NCBI GenBank assembly: GCA_933228675.1 | Contig: OW121740.1 | Coordinates: 79,962,899 to 80,026,898 of the forward strand | DNA length: 64,000 bases | Direction: 5' to 3' | Source: Stomorhina lunata | Lineage: Eukaryota; Arthropoda; Insecta; Diptera; Rhiniidae | Shown: positions 24,201 through 35,158 of the stretch, piece by piece | How the letters are laid out: every line of letters starts with the position of its first letter | How positions within the stretch are numbered: position 1 is the stretch's first letter | Translations under genes and position numbers: made by a program | Notes under the pieces: generated by a model | Told to the model about the DNA's origin: nothing | What the model saw: the letters and a program-made list of their open reading frames with translations, nothing else | The model's database searches: none

Positions 24201-24255
24201 CTTTTTCTATAGAAAAACTTACTTTTTATATAGAAAAACTTACTTTTTCTATAAA
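18248..24255 (+). repeat. 21-bp palindromic satellite array 1 (~6 kb)
   Basis: The monomer is CTTAC followed by the perfect 16-bp palindrome TTTTTCTATAGAAAAA. Because 21 is seven codons, a frame stays open and yields a spurious 523-aa (KLTFSIE)n product; this is not a gene. Blocks: CTTAC type to about 20640; CTTAT type 20650..21275; assembly gap; CTTAC type 21476..23340; mixed to 23510; CTCAC type 23510..24115; decayed units to 24255. Units within a block are nearly identical, which points to recent local amplification. Confidence 0.95.
21276..21475. other. Assembly gap of exactly 200 N
   Basis: A run of 200 unknown bases inside the satellite, separating the CTTAT block from a CTTAC block. 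The round number marks a nominal gap, so the true array length and the block boundary here are unknown. Confidence 0.98.
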
Positions 24256-24985
24256 ATAAAAAGTTTGTTTTCTTTAGAAAATGTATTTTTTATTTAGAAA
24301 AATGAAATATAAACCAGAGAGTAAAAAAACAATTCTATTCTCTCTTTGCTATTTACACGTGTTTGTATATCAGGGATGTCAGCGTCATACACAATTTTGT
24401 AAATCATTGGTGCCAGTGTTGCCACCAACCAAATGTTAAATTACACATGGATCGTGCCAAAATTACACATAAAATTAGGAATTACACATGATTTTTTTTC
24501 AAAATAACATGTTTTGAATTTAATGTAATTATTTTTTTTTAAGAATTAAAAAAATGATTTGTAGTTTTTTTAATTAATGTTCATCTTTTTTGATTTCATA
24601 ACGCTTGAAAAGAAAACAATTAATGTATACTATTTCAAATCGATTTCAAAAAAAGAAATATATAACGACTATATTGAAAATCTTCCACTTCTTGTTTAAC
24701 ATGTTTTGTGTAGGTTCAAAAATTGGTCCACCATTAATAAATTTTTGCAAAGTAGGAAACAATCTATCTCCAAGAAATTCTTTAAATCAAAAACTTTTAT
24801 CTAATAATCTTCTACTCCAAAGCCCAAAAGTTGCAAAATCGAAAGGGGCATGTCAAGATTTTGCAAATCGATGTTGAAGAATGAAAATCTTTTTTTTAAA
24901 CAATCGCACTTGATCAACAAGAGGGTATTACTTCAAAATTTAAAAATTTTCAGTAGAGTCAATAAACTATTTTATTTTACTACTA

Positions 24986-26306
24986 CGCTAAGAGAAAAAT
25001 GACGATCTGATTTCAAGAAAAAAAATCTACAATATAAGATTGCGAAATCTTGAATTTTCAATCTTGAAAATATAGCCAGTAAGATTTATATTCTTAAATT
25101 TAAGAATAAATTCTTAGTTATGAGAATACAATCTAAAAATAAACATTAATTTGTTTGCTTTTAAGATTTTAATCTTATTATAAGATTTTAAATCGTAATT
25201 TTAGATCGTATTCTTTATTTTCAGATTGTGATCTTGATTTCAAGATTTTATTCTTATTTTGAAGATTGTAAGTTCTAATCTTAAGATCGTATTCTTGATT
25301 TTGTAGATTTGTGTGCTTGTTTAAGGGAAATTTCTCAGTATTTTGTCATAAATTGTAATCCGCCGACCAAAGTAGTAGCGAAAAAGTGAAAAACTAATTT
25401 TTAAAAAAAAAATATAAATTTAATAAGAAATATAAATGGAAAACCTTAATCCGGATGAAGTGATCCTTTTAAATATTCCAATAGAAGGCAATTTAGTTCA
25501 GGTATGTGATGGGGAGTATGAATTGAACTGCCCTTCACAAGAAATTTCATCAGATTTCTCGGACGATGACGCGTTGCTGAAAAATCTTTTGAAAGAATTC
25601 GATCTGGAATGCGTTTTCCGTACCTGCAGCGTAAGTTTTTCATCATATTTATAAATACATAAGTAAATTTCTTTATAAAAAATTATATTGACTTAATTTG
25701 TTTCAGGCTCAAATGTAACTTTTAGAAGTCTGCAGTATATGAAAGCAGAAGATGTAAAGGAAGCCATTCCACAGGACTTTGAATGGAGTTTCGTGAAAAA
25801 TTATTTGTCTGGAAAAAGAAACAGGTTTTAATATTTTATTTAGAAAGTAAATTAAACCACTAATAGTTTTGTCCTTTAGTTTGAAATTGATGAAGATACA
25901 CTTTCGATGCCGTCGAAGGTAGGTCAGTGGCTACAAAAATGTCCGAAAAATCTTATTTTAAGAATAAAATCTTATTTTTCAAGATTGTTTGTAAGATCGC
26001 AATCTTGAAAAAGTTCTAAGAACAAGATCGATAATTAAGAATGCGTTCTTATTATTTAAGATTATGTTCTTATTAATTAAGAGTGCATTCTTAAAAATTA
26101 AGAATTTAATATTAATTAATAAGAACACATTCTTAGTTATCGATCCTGTGCTTAGTTTTTTTTTAGATTGCGATCTTACAAATAATCTTAAAAAATTAAG
26201 ATTTTATTCTCAAAATAAGATTTTTCGTATTTACTCTACTTTCAAGCAGAAAAAGTTTCGATTTCAAGCAGAAAATCTTATTATCAGCACGTTTTTTCCC
26301 TGAGTG
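24986..26306. mobile_element. MITE-like element with AAGATT/AATCTT arms enclosing a gene
   Basis: Ends CGCTAAGAGAAAAA and TTTTTTCCCTGAGTG are imperfect inverted repeats, each flanked by TA (24984, 26307). Each arm (25030..25310 and 25945..26250) is densely filled with short inverted phrases such as AAGATT, AATCTT, AAGAAT and ATTCTT, so either arm could fold in many ways. The 620 bases between the arms hold the SAM-like gene. The TA flanks suggest Tc1/mariner-like mobilisation, which is inference. Confidence 0.6.
25436..25930 (+). CDS. SAM-domain-like small protein, probably two or three exons
   Basis: The ATG at 25436 opens an acidic leader, then LLKNLLKEFDLECVFRTCS up to a consensus donor GTAAGT at 25630. 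After an intron ending in TTTGTTTCAG (about 25706) the frame SNVTFRSLQYMKAEDVKEAI continues with PQDFEW. 'Leucine helix, then L.Y...EDVKEAIP' is the pattern of a SAM-like five-helix domain seen in many insect repeat-associated proteins. The obvious donor and acceptor leave a one-base phase problem, so either another donor is used or the copy is broken. A further possible exon starts after TCCTTTAG at about 25880. No function can be assigned. Confidence 0.5.
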
Positions 26307-27177
26307 TACTTTCATATAAAGAAGAAGGGTAAAACTGTAGTTTTTTGGAGAAATTATAGTGAAAATGATGTCAGATTTTTACAATGGGTAGATAAGACCA
26401 CTACACATCAATTTCTTCTAAAAAGTGAAAATTTAAAAATTTTGAGTTAATACCCTCTTGTTGAAAAAGTGCTATATATGTCACCTTCTCCGAGAAAATG
26501 GACCTAGTGTATGAAAATAAAGTTTTGAGAAAATCTAAAAAAAATTAAATTTTAATGTTATTTTCATTTTTATCGATTTTCCCAAGTTCGTTTTATATGT
26601 TTTTATTTCAAATAAATTTTTATCAGAAATCTAACTCATTTCATCTTATTCTAAACACTTTTTTGACACATTAGGTTCCTTTTCTCGGAAAAGGTCACAT
26701 ATATTGATTGAAAAGTTTGGGCAGTTTTGTGATCAACAATATCCGCAATTGAATAAATATCGTCACTTAAATTAAATATTGTTTTAATTTAACGAATATA
26801 AAATTCTCGAAAATCATGAAGTATAATTTTTTCCCGAATTAGAGAGTGTGGTCAAAGATTCATGAGCAGCAATACCAATATATCATATTCTTTAATAAAC
26901 ATATATATTTTAATCTGAATGGTTGATTTCCCTTAAGCACTGGGATTTTAAAACATACATTTTTATGTAGTTGGAATAAAAAGTTTGCATTATATGCACT
27001 ATTTCGATTTCGAATGGGACGCACATAAATTTATTTTTAAAATGCAAGTTTTGAAAACTGTTAGTCCTCAAAAATTACAAAAATTGAAATTACACATGCA
27101 GCCAATTACACATCGGCTACACATGAAAATAAAAATTACACATGATATGTTTAATTACACCTGAAGTGGCAACACTG

Positions 27178-28159
27178 ATTGAAATCTAATTTTTGTCATC
27201 TTCATTATATTTTTGCATATCGCTATGAAAAACCCTATAATGTCTTTTGATAACCTAATCCCAGTGCCCTATAAATATTTTTAAACACAAAAGGCATTGA
27301 GGATTACCAAATCCATTATTTATCACGAAATGGTAACATCTTTTGTTACTCACTGTTTTTTAAAAACAATCAAAGCATCCGCTAAGCATGTGTCTGGTTT
27401 GCCGTCTGAAAGACAACTGAATTCAAAGAGCATAACAAAGTGGTGGGTCATAAACTAACAACATAGACTGAGGACGCAACTGTCAAGTACATTTAAGAGA
27501 CGTCATGGTACATTTTAGAGTCGCCATATTGTAATAAGTATTACTGTATTGGTAAAATTATGTTTAAGTGGTATTAGTGCATACTAAAATATCCACCACA
27601 TACTAAAGCAGAGTTGCTTGGTATTGTTGATTTTTAAATTTTTATTTTTGAATTTGCACTAGAAATGCAACACTGGTTTGAATGATTTTTAATTCCCCAC
27701 AAGAAAAAGAAACTCAACAATAAAATGTCAATAAATTATTTGTTTATAAAATAAACAAAGCAAATGGCACAATATTTTTATTTTAAAATAAATTTATAAG
27801 TTTTTATACATAAAATGTATAACGGAGTTATATAATTTTCTGTGTTTATCGTGCCTGTTGAGACAAATGATTGGCTTATTTTGCGACAACTACAAAAAGC
27901 TCGCCACACGAGATTTTTTTTGGGAATCTTGTGTTTTTTCTCTTCCTGAACATTGGCTCACTCTTCAACAACATGAAAATCTTGGCCGGGAAGTTGAGAA
28001 CAGTTTGTCCATCACACAAAATTTGTTTTAAATTTTTCTCTCGTTTTTTTCAGGATCAGGAACTTCTTGAAACTTGTATGTCTTCGGCCCAGCATGAGCT
28101 GCTCTGTGGACAAAACAAAAATATTTTCTCAAAGTGTGCAGTGTGCAAATTTTGTCATA
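27178..28159. other. AT-rich DNA, no supported gene
   Basis: Short frames at 27871..28173 are not conserved-looking. The region 27855..28060 includes a TTTTTTTCAG acceptor-like tract but no convincing exon. Confidence 0.35.
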
Positions 28160-28650
28160 ATCGGTCACCATAGCTTCCATATAAAAAAACTTACGGAAAT
28201 ACAAAAAGAAGAGGGTTTATGTCCGTCAGATAAAAGCGCAATAGCACCATATCGAAAAGAGCTAGATTGACAAAATTTTACAAAAGTATTTTCGATATCT
28301 TGAGTATCTATATCTTGTGTATTGAAAATGAAGAAAATCGGTTAACATTTAGTTAAAGCTCCCATATAACCCCGCCCCAGGAAACACTTTAATGCTGATA
28401 AATTGAATACAACTGTAATAGCTATGACGACTAAATTTACATTAGGGAAGTTTTATGCAACTATTGGTCAGTATATCAAATTTTATAGGAATCGGTCCAT
28501 ATTTGAATATAGCTTTCATATAAAAAACACTCCCGAAAACCAAAAAAAAGTAGCAAAGGCCAATTAAAAGATATTAAATTAGAAACTATGACAGCTATGG
28601 CCACAAAACTTTGCTAAATTCCAGACTTTTTATACGGTAGATGCGTTAGG
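28160..28650 (-). repeat. Family 4 repeat fragment
   Basis: The block ATTGAATACAACTGTAATAG through GGAATCGGTCCATATTTGA matches 3860..3975 in the same orientation, and CCATATAACCCCGC matches near 3820. Neither hairpin terminus is preserved. Confidence 0.65.
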
Positions 28651-28872
28651 AGCTCCTCCTGTAAAATAAACTAGAACTGTAGTTATGTCCTTTTTTATTT
28701 TAGGTGATATATTCTACGAACATATTACTTAAACAACTGTATAAGTTTTAGATGCATGTGCAAAGTATATATTTAAATTATTTTCTGTTTTTTTTTTTAT
28801 TTATTTATTTATACATATACAGTCAAAATAAAATTTAAAATTTTTAAGGTGAAATATAGCCAAAATATAATA

Positions 28873-30426
28873 AACAAGTAAGAGTGGTATATTCGGCTTT
28901 GCCGAATCTTGGATACCCTTCACCAATGGTGTTCCAAAAGTACTTAATGTAATTCCACTCAAAATTTGGTTACACTAGTATTATATGCAAAGAGTCTTTA
29001 AAATTAAGAGTCGGAAAAAGAAAAGCTTTTCGGTGGCGTCATTATCTAGAATAGTTATGCACCCAAAGGTTAGGTTGGGCAGGTGGCTGATGTCTAGGGA
29101 AGCTTCACTTGGGTTTTTAAGTGGTCCCTTTGTGAAAGATAATGATTACTAGACTACAAGTAGAGAATGCATATTTAAGCCAGCCAGAAGCTTCGAAATA
29201 AAATAGACACATATTTTATGAACATTTAATAAAGTTCGATAGACCAGATAAACCATGCAGAAAAGATGCTTCAAAATGTAGATGCCCTTACATTTGCAAT
29301 AGCACATCGATTTGATGAAGTTTATGTATTCTGGCATGCAACCCAAAAACACAGTGCCCAATGAGTGTTGTGCACTTTAATTCGTACGAATTATTCAACT
29401 AGTAAAAGTTCTTGATTAGTTATGTAAAACTCTGAAGTTAGCGGACTGATTTAGGTCAAAGCTTTAACAATGATAAGCCTTAAAATTATAGGGTATACAC
29501 TCTTAGTTTTAGATACATACGTGAAATATATAGCTTTTGAATGGATGGATATCAGCTTTGTCGGAAAAGTTATTAAAGATTTACTTATTTATCTGAAGTT
29601 AGTTAATTAATTAAAATGAACACTTCATCAATAATATTTGGGATGTATTGTTCTTTCGATCTGTCCGATGAATGTTTGGAAAGTTTTGCTCTAGTTCCTT
29701 GTGCAATTTTAATGTGATTTAATTTATCAGCATTAAATCGATTCCCGGTCGGGGTTATATGGGAGATTTCACTAAATGTGAAGAGAGCTCGCCCATTTTC
29801 AATATCGAACTTTTCAAGAGATCAGAAATACTTTTGTCAAATGTTGTCCCTCTAGAAAGTTTATTTTAGGCGCTATCGCCCTGAATATCAATATTGTACA
29901 ACGTTTTTATACTAAATGTCATCATCGTATCTTAGGCGAAGTTATACGGGATCAATTGTCAAACGTGAACGGATTTCTCCCAACTGAAATTAAAAAATTT
30001 AAATTTTCGTTGATATGTGAGATACTTACATACATATGTAGGTTTTGAACGGATATCATGTAGTTAGCTGCATTTTTGTACTTCCTAGGAAGATTACCTA
30101 TAATTTGATATATAATACATTCTCAAATGTTATCACAATGTTCAAAAGTCAGACACAAAATTAAGATTAATGCAGAGTGTCTGTCTGCTAAAATCAGATT
30201 TGTGGACCTCCTGGATTTTACACAAAATTTTAGGATATTGGACCACCCTGAATTTTATCATTGTCGATCAAAACACCATCGCTTAAACGCTAAATTATAT
30301 CTACAACAAATTACCGAATGCATCAGGATTTAGGTAATCTCCTGCGAAGGACGCTATTAAAATTCATCAAAATAAACACCTGAGATATCGACAAAACAGG
30401 AACTCCAAAAACTTGACTACAACAGA
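28873..30426 (+). repeat. Family 1 repeat, copy A (3'-truncated)
   Basis: Begins AACAAGTAAGAGTGGTATAT with the intact ATTCGGC-TTT-GCCGAAT hairpin and continues ATACCCTTCACCAATGG. It is close to copy B over about 1.5 kb and then is cut by the start of copy B, a head-to-tail pair. The 70-aa minus frame at 29149..29361 also appears in copy B and copy D with differing stops and is part of the repeat, not a gene. Confidence 0.85.
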
Positions 30427-32858
30427 AACAAGTAAGAGTGGTATATTCGGCTTTGCCGAATCTTGGATACCCTTCACCAATGGAGTTGCAAAAGTACTTA
30501 ATGTAATTCCAAGCAAAATTTGGTTATACTAGTATTATATGCAAAGAGTCTTTAAAATTAAGAGTCGGAAAACGAAAACCTTTTCGGTGGCGTCATCATC
30601 GAGAATAGTTATGCACCCAAAGGTTAGGTTGGGCAGGTGGCTGATGTCTATGGAAGCTTCACTTGGGTTCTAAAGTGGTCCCTTTGTGAAAGATAATGAT
30701 TACTAGACTACAAGTAGAGAATGCATATTTAAGCCAGCCAGTAGCTTCGAAATAAAATAGACACATATTTTACGAACATTTAATAAAGTTCGATAGACCA
30801 GATAAACCATGCAGAAAAGATGCTTCAAAATGTAGATGCCATTACATTTGCAATAGCACATCGATTTGATGAAGTTTAAGTATTCTGGCATGCAACCCAA
30901 AAACACAGTGCCCAGTGAGGGCTGTGCACTTTAATTCGTACGAATTACCCAACTAGTAAAAGTTCTTGATTAGTTATGTAAAACTCTGAAGTTAGCGGAC
31001 TGATTTAGGTCAAAGCTTTAACAATGATAAGCCTTAAAATTATAGGGTATACACTTTTAGTTTTAGATACATACGTGAAATATATAGCTTTTGAATGGAT
31101 GGATATTAGCTTTGTCGGAAAAGTTATTAAAGATTTACTTATTAATCTGAAGTTAGTTAATTAATTTAAATGAACACTTCATCAATAATATTTGGGATGT
31201 ATTGTTCTTTCGATCTGTCCGATGGATGTTTGGAAAGTTTTGTTCTAGTTCCTTATGCAATTTTAATGTGATTTAATTTATCAGCATTAAATCGATTCCC
31301 GGTCGGGGTTATATGGGAGATCTCACTAAATGCGAATAGAGCTCGCCCATTTTCAATATCGAACTTTTCAAGACATCAGAAATACTTTTGTCAAATGTTG
31401 TCCCTCTAGAAAGTTTATTTTAGGTGCTATTGTCCTGAATATCAATATTGTACAACGTCTTTATACTAAATGTCATCATCGTATCTATTATAATTTGTCA
31501 TTTATTAGCTACTAAGAGATTGCATTAGGCGAAGTTATACGGGATCAATTGTCAAACGTGAACGGATTTCTCCCAATTGCAATTAAAAAATTTAAATTTT
31601 TGTTGATATGTGAGATACTTACATACATATGTAGGTTTTGAACGGATATCATGTAATTAGCTGCATTTTTGTACTTCCTAGGAAGATTACATATAATTTG
31701 ATATATAATACATTCTCAAATGTTATCATAATGTTCAAAAGTCAGACACAAAATTAAGATAAATGCAGTGTGTCTGTCTGCTAAAACCAGATTTGTGGAG
31801 CTCCTGAATTGTCCCACCCTGAATTTCAACATTGTCGATCAAAACACCATCGCTTAAACGCTAAATTATATCTACCACAAATTACAGAATGCATCAGGAT
31901 TTAGATAATCCCTTGCGAAGGACGCTATTAAACTTCATCAAAATAAACATCTGAGATATCGACAAAAGAGGAGCTCCAAAAACTTGACTACAACAGAAAA
32001 AAGGACAGACAGGTAGACGGACGGACATGTAGACGGACGGACAAACAAACAGACGGACGGACGGGCAAACAAACAGACGGACGAACAGACGGACGGAGGT
32101 CGCGAAATCGATTCTTGTGCCGATTCTGAGTTGATCGGTACAATTTGAATGGTATTCATAATCAGATTTGCAAAGTATATATATCAGATTTTAGAAAATC
32201 CTCCCATAAAGAACGATGTCAAATTTCATCACAATCGGTCCATAAACACCTGAGATATCGCTGAAACAATACTTACAAAATGTAAACAAAATTTCTTAGA
32301 CACGTACTTTGGGCAATTTGCTGTACATCAAATGTAGTGTTATGGCGATATCTCAATTGTTTATAGACCGCTTTTGATAAAATTTAATAACGTGCTTGGT
32401 GGGGGAATTTCCTAAAATCTGATATAAAATTTATGTAGGTCCGTACTAAAGGAGGATAGTTTTTCCTATTTCTGCATTTAATTTTTTCAACAAACATTCT
32501 CTAATGTGTACTTTGGGCAATTTGCGATACATCAAATTCAGTGTTTTAGCGGTATATCAGTTGTTTATGGACCGATTTTGATAAAATTTTACAGAGTGCT
32601 TTGCGGGAGAATTTCCTAAAATCTGATATATAATTTATGTAAGTCCATCCTCCAGGGGCTTCAGAAACTTGATTTCAACAGACAGACAGACGGACAGACA
32701 GACGGACAGACAGACGTACATCGCTTAATCGATTCTCCTCCCGATTCTGAGTCGATCGGTATAATTTTTATGGGGTCTACGATCACTAATAAAAAAATTA
32801 CAAACGGAATCACAAACTTATAATACCCTTTCACCTATTGGTGAAGGGTATAAAAATA
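30427..32858 (+). repeat. Family 1 repeat, copy B (the most complete copy)
   Basis: At 2.43 kb it has both ends: the AACAAGTAAGAGTGG start with its GCC hairpin, and the ATACCCTTTCACC/GGTGAAGGGTAT hairpin end. Inside are two AGACAGACGGACGG-type runs (31995..32100, 32680..32720), each followed by a CGATTCT...GAGTCGATCGGTA block, so the 3' half seems to be a partial internal duplication. No frame longer than about 70 codons exists, hence non-autonomous or non-coding. Confidence 0.85.
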
Positions 32859-32860
32859 AT

Positions 32861-33094
32861 CAGGTATGTGATGGAGAACGATCGATTTCAAATCGATCGA
32901 TTTCAGATATATTTTTGAGATAATTTGCGGTTATTTTTCCAAAAAATTCAAACCAAATGAAAGATAAAACATCAGTCAAAAGGATTAAAGCCAAAATTTT
33001 CAGTTTTTTTTTGGGGGAAATAACCGAAAATTAGCTTAAAAAATATGTCTGAAATCGATCGATTTGAAAACGAAAAATTTCCATCACATACCTG
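32861..33094. mobile_element. 234-bp palindromic MITE
   Basis: Starts CAGGTATGTGATGGA and ends with its complement TCCATCACATACCTG (one mismatch region inside). Nearly the whole element is an inverted repeat, including ATCGATCGATTT blocks near both ends, around a short unique centre (about 32945..33000). It sits directly behind the 3' end of family 1 copy B. The flanks share AAT only, so the target duplication length is unclear. Confidence 0.75.
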
Positions 33095-33159
33095 AATATA
33101 TTTATTTAATATTATTAAAAAAAAACAAACAAAATTTCTTTACATACCCTTTTCAATTA

Positions 33160-33640
33160 CAAATAATTTTTGTTTGTTTACATTTTCATTTGACAGTTGT
33201 CAAAATGACTATGTTGAATTCACAGTACCTGTATGTGAGTTCACCACCTTAGTTAATTTATTCACCACATTTTTTTTGTGCCTTAGTAGAACATATGTTC
33301 TCAATCTATGTGTTTTATCTATGGAAACGAGCACCTCTGCTATAAATTTGGTTGTTTTTCTATATTTTATTTAGTTGTCGCTGAAACGGCGAAGAATGTA
33401 CATGTTTAGCGGAGTTTTGCTTTTTTTTCTATTTTATTTAGTATTTTATATTGGAAAAAATATAGTTATTTTTCGAACGATTTTGTAAACACATTTTCTT
33501 GGCTCATACAATATTTAGAGTCCTTTAACAAAAATATTCTTTAATAACAAATGTGTTTTGTTTTTATAGAAAAAAAAATTATAGTTGTCTATATAGAATC
33601 TTCTATGGGAAAGTCTGTTAAACTCTTTTTAATTAAAACA
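33160..33640 (+). repeat. Satellite-element relative without a 21-bp array
   Basis: TATAAATTTGGTTGTTTTTC...TTATTTAGTT and then GTCGCTGAAACGGCGAAGAATG parallel the DNA beside array 1 (18190..18246: TATAAATTTGGTTGTTTATT, then ACCGCCGAACCAGCGAGGAATG). Where array 1 begins, this copy instead has ordinary AT-rich sequence with a few TATAGAAAAA-like scraps near 33565..33600. Confidence 0.5.
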
Positions 33641-33699
33641 AAAAAGACAAATATTTGCTAAATTATGCCTACATACAAACATTTTATCAAACCTTATAT

Positions 33700-34335
33700 A
33701 TTTAAGCTGTTTCCGTCATTTGGACTTTTATGAGAGCTAGGGTCAAATGTAGACCGACTATCTCGAAACTTAGCAAATTGATTACAGTTTTTGCAAAAGT
33801 TATGTATGTAAAAAATAAGCTCCAAATTTTCATTATCTTCAGATTTACTAGCGTTTTACTAATTTTTGTTTCATTTAGTGCGTTTTGGCAGAAGAGTTTG
33901 TATGGGAGCTATGGTCAAATGTTGACCGATTTCAACGAACAGTCATTTTGGTTTGCAAAGCAGTATTTGTTTCAAATTTCATGAAACAATATTGATATTT
34001 GTGGCGAAAATATCAATTCCGGGAAGTGGGACCAATGGGAGGAATAACAAATAATGGACCGATTTTCACGAATTTCAATAGCCATGGTCTCACTATCAAA
34101 AAATTATCTGTGCCAAATTTCATCAAATTATATTTAGAATTGCGATCTGTACTTTGATTACATGGTTTACATAGGGGTCCAGCCAGCCAGCTAGACGAAC
34201 GGACTGACATCGCTAAATCGACTCAGAAAGTGACTATTGGTATACTAAAAGGTGGGTCTAAGACAAATATTTCTATGCGTTACATACATCAGCACAAACT
34301 TAAAATACCCTTTCCTCCTATGGTGGCGAAGGGTA
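33700..34335 (+). repeat. Family 3 dispersed repeat, forward copy
   Basis: Matches, in inverted orientation, 34727..35158 plus 36940..37190. It ends AAAATACCCTTTCCTCCTAT and GGTGGCGAAGGGTA, a hairpin like the family 1 tail but with a different loop, and contains the ACTCAGAAAGTGA and CCAGCCAGC landmarks. With its partner it forms a large inverted pair around 34336..34726. Confidence 0.8.
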
Positions 34336-34726
34336 CACAAATACCTACATAATTATATAAAATAAATATAAAGATTTTTATTTTTCGTTTCAATTCTTTA
34401 ACATGCTTTATACTTTTTCATACAATGTACCGAATATCTCCCATTGTGCATGGTAAAATGAGAAAGAAAATGAGAAAAAATTACTCTGAGACAAGTATAA
34501 ATAAAGGAGAATAAGAATAAGTGTAAATTCGATTGGAACAATTGTTCTTCCTACTGGACTTCCCTGGCTTAAAATAGCATTAAAACAGTGGTGTCAACTA
34601 TGATTGTGTTGGTGAGATTACTCTTGACTCTTACATTCCTAGCGGGACAAATGTGCGGTTGCGAGGCCTTGAGATTTGTATTGCGAAAAAATTGCAGAAA
34701 AATACGAAGACAAGTATTTATACCCT
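34336..34726. other. Spacer between inverted family 3 copies
   Basis: No gene. The right part (34654..34716) is the short GCGAGGCCTTGAGATTTGTA repeat also seen at 18047..18143 and, diverged, at 10743. Confidence 0.45.
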
Positions 34727-35158
34727 TCACCACCATAGGTGGAAAGGGTATTATAAGTTTGTAACGCATAGAAATATTTGTCTTAGACCCACATTTTAGT
34801 ATACCAATAGGCTTAGAATCACTTTCTGAGTCGATTTAGCGATGTCCGTCCGTCCGTCTGGCTGGCTGGACGGCTGGCTGGCCGGCTGGCTGGACCCCCA
34901 TGTAAACCTTGTAATCAAACTACAGGTCGCAATTCTAAAGATAATTTGATGAAATTTGGCATAGATAATTTTTTTGACAATGGGACCATGGCTATTGAAA
35001 TTGGTCAAAATCGGTCCATTATTTATGGTACCTCCCATAGGTCCCACTTCCCGGAATTGATATATTGGCCACAAATATCAATATTTTTCATGAGATTTAA
35101 AACAGATACTGATTATGTAAACTTAAATCACTGTATCAAATTTCGTTGAAATCGGTCC

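Larger units (their letters stand above)
24414..27177. mobile_element. TIR element (CAGTGTTGCCAC ends) with subterminal ATTACACATG repeats
   Basis: The outer ends are CAGTGTTGCCAC at 24414 and GTGGCAACACTG ending at 27177, a perfect 12-bp inverted pair. AATTACACATG-type phrases recur at both ends: three or four in 24440..24500, and four or five in 27080..27160. The ends and the subterminal repeats resemble hAT elements, but the flanking octamers agree only in their first four bases (ATTG), so the duplication is not proven. A second element and a gene lie inside. Confidence 0.65.

Noticed and set aside
18248..24255. CRISPR-like array
   Set aside because: Regular repeats but no variable spacers, a 21-bp period with a 5-bp constant spacer, and a clearly animal genome.
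24406..27185. 8-bp target duplication for the CAGTGTTGCCAC element
   Set aside because: Left ATTGGTGC and right ATTGAAAT agree in only four of eight positions, so I do not claim it.
29149..29361. 70-aa frame recurring at 30703..30906 and 58879..59076
   Set aside because: It recurs only because family 1 copies recur; no conserved domain, and the start and stop positions differ between copies.
31938..32159. 73-aa frame of CPSVCLFARPSVCL type
   Set aside because: Translation of the GACGGACGG run present in every family 1 copy; not a gene.
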